A DNA stretch of 7,095 nucleotides from an uncultured Sphingomonadales bacterium (GTDB lineage Bacteria > Pseudomonadota > Alphaproteobacteria > Sphingomonadales > Sphingomonadaceae), in the NCBI GenBank assembly GCA_903911985.1, contig CAIWFP010000398.1, forward strand, positions 1-7,095, read 5' to 3'. The position numbers and the translations under genes are program-made. Below the pieces are notes generated by a model. The model was given only the letters and a program-made list of their open reading frames with translations. It searched no databases and was not told the DNA's origin. Shown here piece after piece: positions 1 through 5,193 of this stretch (its first letter is position 1; the number at the start of each line of letters is the position of its first letter).

Positions 1-966
1 GGCATCGTCCAGCTTGGCTACCACGATGATGGCGCCGTAATCGGCCCAGCTTTTGGCGGCGATGGCCTTGCGCGGCAGGGTTTCGATCTGGCGTTCCGCC
101 GCTTGCGCCACGCGGTCGGCAAAGCCGGCATCGTTGGTGATCAGAATGCTTTGCGAGGAAGCATCGTGCTCGGCCTGGCTGAGCAGGTCGGCGGCGATCC
201 ATGTGGGATTGTTCTGTCCGTCGGCGATGACGAGGATTTCGGAGGGGCCCGCCACCATGTCGATGCCGACGACGCCGAACAGCTGGCGCTTGGCCTCGGC
301 GACCCAGGCGTTGCCCGGGCCGGTGATGACATCGACAGGGGCAATGCGACCGGTGCCATAGGCCAGCGCCGCCACCGCATGGGCCCCGCCCACGCGCCAG
401 ATCTCGTCCACGCCGGCGATATGGGCGGCGGCCAGCACCAGCGGATTGGCCTCGACGCTACCATCCGGGCCGGCGGGAGTGGGCGTTACCACCACCAGCC
501 GCCCGACGCCCGCGACCTTGGCGGGAATGGCGTTCATCAGCAGCGAGGAAGGATAGGCCGCGCGGCCACCCGGAACATAGAGCCCCGCCGCATCCACGGC
601 CGACCAGCGCGCGCCGAGGCGGACACCCGCCGCATCGGTATAGTCGCGGTTCTCGGGCAATTGCGCCGCGTGATAGGCGCGGATGCGCTCCGCCGCGATT
701 TCCAGCGCGGTGCGCAGGGCCGGGTCGAGCGCCGCGTGGGCCTCGGCGCAGGTCTCGGCGGTGATGCGCCAATCAGCCTCGGTGGCGAGGGTGTAACGGT
801 CGAACCGCTCGGTCAGTTCGGCCAGCACGGCGTCACCGCGCAGGCGCACATCGGCAATGATGGCGGAAACCTGCGCCGAGACATCGCTGTCGGTCTCGCG
901 CCTTGCCGCCACCAGCGCGGCGAAGTCTTGCGCGAAGTCCGGATCGCTGGAGGACAGGCGGAGCAT
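1..966 (-). CDS. hisD: Histidinol dehydrogenase HisD, N-terminal 322 residues (partial, runs off left edge)
   Basis: HisD catalyses the last two steps of histidine synthesis in the cytoplasm: the NAD-dependent, zinc-dependent oxidation of L-histidinol to L-histidine. Reading the minus strand from ATG 966-964 gives an open frame to the window edge. Family signatures are clear: AGLYVPGGRAAYPSS (about 127-141), the NAD-binding segment VITGPGNAWVAEAKRQ (213-228), GIDMVAGPSEILVIAD (234-249) and LLSQAEHDASSQ, in which Gln264 and His267 match the zinc ligands Gln259/His262 of the E. coli enzyme. The full family length is about 430 residues, so roughly the last quarter is missing, including the catalytic Glu-His pair that should lie just past the edge. 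The start overlaps the hisG stop (TGATG, shared A at 966), implying translational coupling. No frameshift was seen in the visible part. Confidence 0.96.
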   Translation of the reverse strand, partial: MLRLSSSDPDFAQDFAALVAARRETDSDVSAQVSAIIADVRLRGDAVLAELTERFDRYTLATEADWRITAETCAEAHAALDPALRTALEIAAERIRAYHAAQLPENRDYTDAAGVRLGARWSAVDAAGLYVPGGRAAYPSSLLMNAIPAKVAGVGRLVVVTPTPAGPDGSVEANPLVLAAAHIAGVDEIWRVGGAHAVAALAYGTGRIAPVDVITGPGNAWVAEAKRQLFGVVGIDMVAGPSEILVIADGQNNPTWIAADLLSQAEHDASSQSILITNDAGFADRVAQAAERQIETLPRKAIAAKSWADYGAIIVVAKLDDA

Positions 967-1703
967 CAGCTGGCGCTTTCGGCCGCGACTTGCGCCACGG
1001 CGGCGCGGAATTGTTCCACCAGCGCGCCCACGCGCGGGTCCGTCTTCAGCGCGGCGCGGTTGACGATCAGGCGGGCGGAGATCTGCAGGATGATGCTGCT
1101 CTCCACCAGTCCGTTTTCCTTTAGCGTGCGCCCGGTGGAGACGAGATCGACGATGCGGCCGGCGAGGCCCAGCATGGGGGCGAGTTCCATCGCGCCGTTC
1201 AGCTTGACCACTTCGGCGGCGATGCCCTGCCGCTCGAAATGGCGGCGGGTGAGGTTGGGGTATTTGCTGGCGACGCGCACATGGCTAGCCGCGCTGTGCG
1301 CGGCGGGAGCATGGCTAGCCGCGCTGTGCGCGGCGGGGAGATGGCTTACCGCGCCATCGGCCTCGCTTGCTCCTACGGGCTCCGCCACGGAAAGGCGGCA
1401 ATGGCCGATGTCGAGATCCACCGGCGCGTAGAGGTCGGCATAGGCGAATTCTTCCACCACGTCCGAGCCGACAATGCCCACCTGTGCCGCGCCATGGGCC
1501 ACGAAGGTCGCCACATCAAAGGCGCGCACGCGGATGAGGCGCATATCGCTGCCTTCCACCGCGAAGGACAGGGCGCGCGACTTCTTGTCGAAGAATTCGG
1601 CGTCGGGCACTACACCGGCGCGCTCCATCATCGGCAGCGCCTCTTCGAGGATACGGCCCTTGGGGATGGCGAAGGTGAGGGGCGTGGATAAGGAGCTAGA
1701 CAT
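966..1703 (-). CDS. hisG: ATP phosphoribosyltransferase catalytic subunit HisG, short form, with repeat-built insertion
   Basis: HisG catalyses the first committed step of histidine synthesis: ATP plus PRPP gives phosphoribosyl-ATP. The product has 245 residues. Visible signatures are AIPKGRILEEAL near the N-terminus (PKGR at 14-17), VGIVGSDVVEE (75-85), SKYPNLTRRHF (147-156) and the PRPP-binding stretch ELAPMLGLAGRIVDLVSTGRTL (173-194, in line with the HisG signature pattern). It lacks the C-terminal regulatory domain of long-form HisG, so it belongs to the short form, which normally needs HisZ; hisZ is not in the window. Short forms are usually about 210-230 residues. Extra length sits at about 110-141, a segment rich in Ala, Ser and His and encoded by a 30-bp tandem repeat. 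ATG 1703 is preferred over an upstream in-frame TTG at 1739, because homology begins just after it and a candidate promoter lies over the TTG. It has no clear Shine-Dalgarno. Confidence 0.95.
   Translation of the reverse strand: MSSSLSTPLTFAIPKGRILEEALPMMERAGVVPDAEFFDKKSRALSFAVEGSDMRLIRVRAFDVATFVAHGAAQVGIVGSDVVEEFAYADLYAPVDLDIGHCRLSVAEPVGASEADGAVSHLPAAHSAASHAPAAHSAASHVRVASKYPNLTRRHFERQGIAAEVVKLNGAMELAPMLGLAGRIVDLVSTGRTLKENGLVESSIILQISARLIVNRAALKTDPRVGALVEQFRAAVAQVAAESAS
1281..1346. repeat. 30-bp palindromic tandem repeat, two units plus a 6-bp partial third, inside hisG
   Basis: Units at 1281-1310 and 1311-1340 match at 27 of 30 positions, differing only in the last three bases; ATGGCT at 1341-1346 starts a third copy. 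Each unit contains a perfect hairpin, GCCGCGC-TGT-GCGCGGC, with a 7-bp stem and 3-nt loop (1288-1304 and 1318-1334). Read on the coding (minus) strand the units encode SHLPAAHSAA and SHAPAAHSAA in frame, so HisG stays open. The length of 30 bp preserves the frame. An in-gene palindromic element recalls the coding palindromic elements described in Rickettsia, but no sequence relation is claimed. Confidence 0.9.
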
Positions 1704-1710
1704 GCGCCGG

Positions 1711-1739
1711 GCATTAGGCGGCGCGGGCGAAAAGGGCAA
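1711..1739 (-). promoter_or_regulatory. Candidate hisG promoter, near-leaderless
   Basis: On the minus strand TTGCCC (1739-1734) and TAATGC (1716-1711) are separated by exactly 17 bp, a good sigma-70-like arrangement. Only 7 bp separate the -10-like box from the hisG ATG, so the transcript would start at or almost at the start codon. This fits the absence of a Shine-Dalgarno. It lies within the 58-bp gap after the alpha/beta hydrolase gene. It is a prediction from pattern only. Confidence 0.45.
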
Positions 1740-1761
1740 CCGCCTGCGGTGATGGCCGTCG

Positions 1762-2751
1762 CTATCGTGTCAGAAACGCCTCCAGCGCCGCATTCACCGC
1801 ATCGGGTGCCTGCCATGGCGAGAAATGGCCGCATTGCGGGATGCGCCGCAAGGTGAGATCGGCGACGAATTCTTCCAGCCCATCGAGATTGGCCGGGGGC
1901 AGGGCGGTTTCGTCCTCGCCCCACAGAACCAGCGTGGGGCAGGCCAGGCGGGGTAAGGCAGGCTCGCGCCAGCCGTCGGGCGGGGCGAGCGGCGCTTGCG
2001 GAGCGGGAACGTCGATGGCGCTGGCGCGATACCAGTTGAGCATGGCGGTCGCCGCGCCGGGTTCCTGCCAGCGGGCGAGCAGGGCTTCGGCCTCGGCCAG
2101 ATTGGCGGCATCGATGCGCGCGGGCGGCGTGCCGAAGGCGGTCAGCACCATGCGCGCGGCCTCTTGCGGCGGTGTTTCGCGGGTGATTGCGGCGCTTTGT
2201 CCAAAGGCGCGCAGCAGCAGCGTGGCAAAGCCATAGCGGCGGATCAGCGCGTCGGTAGCGGGCTCGCGGAACTGGCGGATATACTGGCTGGCGGCGCGCT
2301 GGGTGGCGTTGGTGTGGATGCGGCGCTGGAGCAGAACCGGATGCGGGCCATTGGCGATGACGGCGCGGGTGATGCGGGTCTGCCCCAGGGCTGTATCGGT
2401 TGCCGCCACGGACCACGCCAGCACGCCGCCCCAATCGTGACCCAGCACCGCGAAGCCTCCGACATCCAGCGCATCGGCCAGCGCAAGGATATCGCCGACC
2501 AGCGCGGGGGTGGCATAGGCCTCCACCCCCTCGGGCCGGGACGAGCCGCCATAGCCGCGCAGATCCGGCGCGATGCAGCGGAAACGCGGGGCAAGATGGG
2601 CGATCTGGTGACGCCATGTGCGGTGGCTCTCGGGAAAGCCATGCAGGAAGATGAGGGCGGGGGCGTCTTTGGGCCCTTCCTCCCACACCTCCAGTTCCAT
2701 GCCATTGGCCAGCGCAACGCGCTTCAGCTCCACGCGCTCCAGATCGCCCAT
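1762..2751 (-). CDS. Alpha/beta hydrolase, epoxide-hydrolase-like
   Basis: This 329-residue soluble hydrolase has the motifs of the epoxide hydrolase / haloalkanoate dehalogenase branch of the alpha/beta fold. HGFPE (37-41) forms the oxyanion-hole turn, DLRGYGGSSRP lies at 63-73, and GHDWGG (104-109) has Asp106 as nucleophile, which points away from esterases that use Ser. His309 in CGHFSPWQAP is the catalytic base. Tyr157 (QYIRQF) and Tyr241 (NWYRAS) are positioned like the lid tyrosines that activate the epoxide oxygen, which favours epoxide hydrolase over dehalogenase. The third acid is unclear: in the WGEDE turn, alignment by spacing puts Glu281 where Asp is usual, with Asp280 beside it. 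The substrate is unknown. The start lies 5 bp after the slipin stop, so it is probably cotranscribed with the slipin. No signal peptide is seen. Confidence 0.88.
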   Translation of the reverse strand: MGDLERVELKRVALANGMELEVWEEGPKDAPALIFLHGFPESHRTWRHQIAHLAPRFRCIAPDLRGYGGSSRPEGVEAYATPALVGDILALADALDVGGFAVLGHDWGGVLAWSVAATDTALGQTRITRAVIANGPHPVLLQRRIHTNATQRAASQYIRQFREPATDALIRRYGFATLLLRAFGQSAAITRETPPQEAARMVLTAFGTPPARIDAANLAEAEALLARWQEPGAATAMLNWYRASAIDVPAPQAPLAPPDGWREPALPRLACPTLVLWGEDETALPPANLDGLEEFVADLTLRRIPQCGHFSPWQAPDAVNAALEAFLTR

Positions 2752-2756
2752 TCGGC

Positions 2757-3506
2757 CTATTTCCCGGTGAGCTTTTGCGCGGCCTCCAGCAGTTCCACCG
2801 GGAACATGGCGATGATCGTGGAATTATGCTCGACGCCGATTTCCGAGAGGGTTTGCAACCGGCGCAGTTCCAGTGCGCCGGGCACCTCGCCAATGGTGCG
2901 GGCGGCCTCGGCCAGTTTCTGGCTGGCCTCGTTCTCGCCCTCGGCCTTGATGATGCGGGCGCGTTTTTCGCGGATCGCCTCGGCCTCGCGGGCGATGGCG
3001 CGCTGCATCTGCTCGGGGATGTCGAGATCCTTGATCTCCACCGCATCCACCGCCACGCCCCATTGCAGGCAGGTCTCGCGCAGCAGGCTGAGCAGGCGCA
3101 GGTTGATGGTGGTGCGATCCTTGAGGATCTGGTCCAGCTCGCTCTGGCCGATGGCGTCGCGCATGCCGGTTTCCGCCGCCTGAATGACGGCAGACTGCCA
3201 GTTGACCACGGTGGTGACGACCTTGTCGGCCTCGACCGCGCGATACCACAGCACCGCGTTCACCTTCACCGCCACGCCATCGCGGGTCACGGTTTCCTGC
3301 GTGGCGAGGGCGAAGGTGACCGTGCGCAGATCGACCTTCACCACCCGGTCGACAATGGGGATCAGCCAGAACCAGCCCGGCCCCTTGGTCTTGGCCAGCC
3401 GCCCGAGGCGGAAGACCACCCCGCGCTGATATTCCTGATTGATGCCAAAGCTGCGGAAGCACAGCACGGCGACCATAAAGGCGATGATCGGCAGGAAGAT
3501 ATCCAT
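2757..3506 (-). CDS. Slipin / stomatin-like SPFH (band 7) membrane protein
   Basis: The protein has 249 residues, typical of prokaryotic slipins. An N-terminal hydrophobic segment (about 3-17) anchors it in the inner membrane. The SPFH/band 7 domain follows: QEYQRGVVFRLGRL (24-37), GPGWFWLIPIVDRV (42-55), VDLRTVTF (58-65), and the conserved IPEQMQRAIAREAEAIREKR (163-182). A charged, Ala/Glu-rich helix (about 165-205) is probably a coiled coil used for oligomerisation. Slipins build ring-like scaffolds in membrane microdomains and are often paired with an NfeD-family membrane protein or protease. No NfeD gene adjoins this one; the neighbours are a NUDIX hydrolase upstream and an alpha/beta hydrolase 5 bp downstream. 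ATG 3506 is supported by an AGGAG site 9 nt upstream that overlaps the NUDIX stop codon. The family call is firm; the cellular role is unknown. Confidence 0.93.
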   Translation of the reverse strand: MDIFLPIIAFMVAVLCFRSFGINQEYQRGVVFRLGRLAKTKGPGWFWLIPIVDRVVKVDLRTVTFALATQETVTRDGVAVKVNAVLWYRAVEADKVVTTVVNWQSAVIQAAETGMRDAIGQSELDQILKDRTTINLRLLSLLRETCLQWGVAVDAVEIKDLDIPEQMQRAIAREAEAIREKRARIIKAEGENEASQKLAEAARTIGEVPGALELRRLQTLSEIGVEHNSTIIAMFPVELLEAAQKLTGK

Positions 3507-3515
3507 GATGCTCGG

Positions 3516-3520
3516 CTCCT
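3516..3520 (-). promoter_or_regulatory. Ribosome binding site of the slipin gene, overlapping the NUDIX stop
   Basis: The minus strand reads TAGGAG, where TAG (3521-3519) is the NUDIX stop and AGGAG (3520-3516) is the Shine-Dalgarno, 9 nt before the slipin ATG. Ribosomes ending NUDIX translation would sit on this site, suggesting coupled translation. Confidence 0.75.
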
Positions 3521-4031
3521 AGGCCCCCGGATGGGGCGTGTTGGCGGAGGAACCCGCCGGTTGCGTGTTGCAGTTTCCGGCCGGCAGCGCATCCAGCATG
3601 GCGCACAGGTCGAGCGGGTAGATGGTCTCGCGCCAATCGGCCAGTTCGCCGCGGGTGAACCAGCGATACTCCCGCATCACTTCCTGTTCCAGCGCGGTGT
3701 GGCCGCTGGTGTCGATTTTGCCATGGGCGACGCGCACATGGAAGAAGCGCTCGTCGGCTTGAATCGCCTCCCCGGTGAAGATGGTATAGTCGCCGCCGCG
3801 CCGGGCTACCTCATCACCGGGATGGGCCTTGATGCCGGTTTCCTCCAGCAGCTCGCGCATGGCGGCGGTAGTGAAATCCTCGCCTTCCTCGGCCTCGCCG
3901 CCTGGCGTTACCCAGAAGGGCGCGCTGCCTTGCGGGGTGAAGCGGAACAGCAGCACGCAGCCAGCAGGGTCGGTCAGCAAAATGCGGGCCGCCCGGCGCA
4001 GGCGGCGGGCAGTAGAGATGGTCCGGCTCAA
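3519..4031 (-). CDS. NUDIX hydrolase
   Basis: The 170-residue protein contains a complete Nudix box, G-x5-E-x7-R-E-L-x-E-E-x-G-I, at residues 45-67 (Gly45, Glu51, Arg59, Glu60, Glu63, Glu64, Gly66). These residues form the metal-binding helix that cleaves nucleoside diphosphates linked to another moiety; the substrate cannot be read from the sequence. The N-terminus is Arg-rich (RRLRRAAR, 9-16) and leads into the first beta strand. The C-terminal 20 or so residues (Asn, Pro, Ser, Gly) look disordered. No ATG exists before the Nudix domain; the best start is TTG 4031-4029, which overlaps the BolA stop as TTGA and suggests coupling. A later TTG or GTG start cannot be excluded. It is followed after 12 bp by the slipin gene. 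Confidence 0.9.
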   Translation of the reverse strand: MSRTISTARRLRRAARILLTDPAGCVLLFRFTPQGSAPFWVTPGGEAEEGEDFTTAAMRELLEETGIKAHPGDEVARRGGDYTIFTGEAIQADERFFHVRVAHGKIDTSGHTALEQEVMREYRWFTRGELADWRETIYPLDLCAMLDALPAGNCNTQPAGSSANTPHPGA

Positions 4032-4327
4032 GCTAGCGTCCCTGCGGGGCTGGCTGTCTCGCCCGGCGCGGAGGCGCGGATGGCCAGCGCATGGACCCTT
4101 TGCCCCGGAATGTCGCCCAGCGCCTTGTTCACCATCCGCTGGCGCATCACGCGGTTCTGGCCGGCAAAGGCTTGTGCCTCGATCACCACGGTAAAATGCG
4201 ATTCGCCCGAGCCATCGTGGCCGGAATGGCCGGCATGCTGGTGGCTGTCGTTGATCACCTCCAGCCGGGTGGGGGCAAAGGCGGCCTTCAGCAGGGCGTG
4301 CATTTCGGTGGCGACGGGGCCGGTCAT
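4028..4327 (-). CDS. BolA-family protein
   Basis: This 99-residue protein matches the BolA family in length and pattern: a first helix ending in PTRLEVINDSHQHAGH (19-34), a variable Gly/His loop, the strand ESHFTVVIEA (42-51), the helix RVMRQRMVNKAL (59-70), and the conserved C-terminal VHALAI (78-83) with His79, a position implicated in Fe-S binding in BolA proteins. BolA proteins pair with monothiol glutaredoxins around a [2Fe-2S] cluster and act in iron/Fe-S handling or transcription. ATG 4327 has a strong GGAGG site 6 nt upstream. It is the first gene of the four-gene minus-strand cluster and is divergent from the J-domain gene. No glutaredoxin gene is in the window. I saw no clear promoter upstream. 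Confidence 0.93.
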   Translation of the reverse strand: MTGPVATEMHALLKAAFAPTRLEVINDSHQHAGHSGHDGSGESHFTVVIEAQAFAGQNRVMRQRMVNKALGDIPGQRVHALAIRASAPGETASPAGTLA

Positions 4328-4333
4328 TATGAG

Positions 4334-4338
4334 CCTCC
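4334..4338 (-). promoter_or_regulatory. Ribosome binding site of the BolA-family gene
   Basis: GGAGG on the minus strand lies 6 nt before ATG 4327. It is the strongest translation start signal of the minus-strand cluster and fits a first gene with its own leader. Confidence 0.85.
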
Positions 4339-4387
4339 AGAAGTTGATAGGGGGGTTTTCTCTAATCGATCCGGCGGCATTGGCCTA

Positions 4388-4433
4388 GCCTGTCCCGCGT
4401 GGAAAGGCTTCACGCGGGACAGGCCGGGTTTTT
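4388..4433 (+). terminator. Strong hairpin followed by a short T run (terminator-like, orphan)
   Basis: A perfect inverted repeat, CCTGTCCCGCGTG (4389-4401) and CACGCGGGACAGG (4411-4423), is extended by a G-C pair (4388/4424) to a 14-bp stem with a 9-nt loop. A run of five T (4429-4433) follows on the plus strand after four bases, CGGG. This looks like a rho-independent terminator for plus-strand transcription, yet no plus-strand gene lies upstream of it. On the minus strand it would sit in front of the BolA gene and has no T tail. It could also be a repeat element or the end of a small RNA. Confidence 0.45.
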
Positions 4434-4436
4434 GTT

Positions 4437-4483
4437 GGCGCATCGCTTGGGGCAAAAACCGGTTCCCACTTTTTTACGCAATG
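4437..4483 (+). repeat. Alphaproteobacterial-type palindromic repeat, copy 1
   Basis: This copy has GGCGCATCGCTT, then four variable bases, then CAAAAACCGGTTCCCAC and a T6 run. The right end (ACGCAATG) has decayed relative to copy 2, so the terminal inverted repeat is imperfect. It starts within a few bases of the T run of the hairpin at 4388-4433. Similar AACCGGTT-centred intergenic repeats are, from memory, abundant in alphaproteobacteria. Confidence 0.75.
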
Positions 4484-4492
4484 TTTTTTCGT

Positions 4493-4541
4493 GGCGCATC
4501 GCTTAAAGCAAAAAACCGGTTCCCACTTTTTTGCGCGATGC
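4493..4541 (+). repeat. Alphaproteobacterial-type palindromic repeat, copy 2
   Basis: This is a direct repeat of copy 1, offset by 56 bp at its left end. Its 7-bp termini are inverted: GCATCGC (4496-4502) and GCGATGC (4535-4541). Inside are an A6 run, the palindrome AACCGGTT (4514-4521) and a T6 run, so the element can fold as one long hairpin. It ends one base before the GGAGG of the J-domain gene and would form most of that gene's leader. Confidence 0.82.
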
Positions 4542-4546
4542 GGAGG
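4542..4546 (+). promoter_or_regulatory. Shine-Dalgarno-like site of the J-domain gene, unusually close to the ATG
   Basis: GGAGG is followed by only CA before ATG 4549, a 2-nt spacing instead of the usual 5-9. It abuts the end of repeat copy 2. Translation may be weak, or the true start may differ (an in-frame TTG lies upstream at 4531, inside the repeat, and an in-frame GTG downstream at 4576). Confidence 0.5.
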
Positions 4547-4548
4547 CA

Positions 4549-5172
4549 ATGACTCACGACCGATTTCATGGCCGGGTGCGCGGCTCTGGCCGTCCATGCG
4601 ATTGGCCCGGCTGCGACGCGGCGGGCGAGTTTCGCGCGCCGGGCAACCGGGGGGCGGGCGCGCATGGACCCAACGGGCCGGGGGACTATCGCTGGTTCTG
4701 CCTCGAACATGTCCGCGCCTTCAACGCGGGTTATGATTACTTCGCCGGGCTGGGGCCGGAGGAGATTCTTGCCGCGCAGCACCCGCTGGCCGGCTGGGAT
4801 ACGGAGAACCGTGCCTTTCGCCCTACGGCTGGCGTTGATGGTTCGCCGCGCTGGGCCGATTACGCCGATCCGCTGGAGGCGATAGCCCGCCGGGCGCAGG
4901 CGCGCTCGGCCGGGATGAAGGCTGGCGCCGAGGCGCGGCGTGCCCATGCCCAAGCTCAGGCTCGCCCGTTGATGACCCCCGACGAGCGCCGGGCGCTGGG
5001 CGTGCTGGGCCTGCCGCTGGATGCCGACCGGCGCAGCCTGCGCGCGCGCTATTCCGACCTTGTCCGTCGCTATCACCCGGACCGCAATGGCGGCGACCGT
5101 AGCAACGAGGCGCGGCTGCAGGCGGTGGTGGAGGCCTATCAGCTGTTGCGCCGGGCCGCCGCTTTCGCCTGA
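4549..5172 (+). CDS. J-domain protein with N-terminal Cys/His cluster (class C-like DnaJ homologue)
   Basis: The product has 207 residues from ATG 4549. The N-terminal part has CDWPGC (Cys17, Cys22) and WFCLEH (Cys51, His54), a Cx4C...Cx2H arrangement that could bind zinc, followed by the conserved-looking FNAGYDYFAGLGPEEI (58-73). A basic Ala/Arg-rich linker (about 111-140) leads to a C-terminal J domain (about 145-205) with YHPDRN; the HPD at 176-178 is the motif that stimulates the ATPase of DnaK. The G/F region and classic zinc repeats of DnaJ are absent, and the J domain is C-terminal rather than N-terminal, so it is a specialised co-chaperone rather than DnaJ itself. The client is unknown. 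The BolA-family gene is divergent upstream and cobS lies downstream beyond two opposite-strand genes, a neighbourhood I recall from other alphaproteobacteria. Confidence 0.9.
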   Translation: MTHDRFHGRVRGSGRPCDWPGCDAAGEFRAPGNRGAGAHGPNGPGDYRWFCLEHVRAFNAGYDYFAGLGPEEILAAQHPLAGWDTENRAFRPTAGVDGSPRWADYADPLEAIARRAQARSAGMKAGAEARRAHAQAQARPLMTPDERRALGVLGLPLDADRRSLRARYSDLVRRYHPDRNGGDRSNEARLQAVVEAYQLLRRAAAFA

Positions 5173-5193
5173 ACCTCTGGCGCTGGCCCGGGT

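Noticed and set aside
103..1431. Long plus-strand open frame (442 codons) opposite hisD and hisG
   Set aside because: It is antisense to two unmistakable His enzymes, its translation has no recognisable domain, and long antisense frames are expected in GC-rich DNA.
1704..1739. HisG starting at TTG 1739
   Set aside because: The extra 12 residues have no homology, and the TTG overlaps the -35-like box of the candidate promoter.
1628..3046. Minus-strand open frame (472 codons) in another phase across hydrolase and slipin
   Set aside because: Its translation is Arg/Pro/Ala-rich and low in complexity, and it overlaps two genes with clear family motifs.
1996..4388. Two long plus-strand open frames (1996-3183 and 2775-4388)
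   Set aside because: Both are antisense to the hydrolase, slipin, NUDIX and BolA genes and show no family motif; the second also crosses the BolA start region.
5173..5193. Bidirectional terminator between the convergent J-domain and VOC genes
   Set aside because: The 21-bp gap has no convincing stem or T run.
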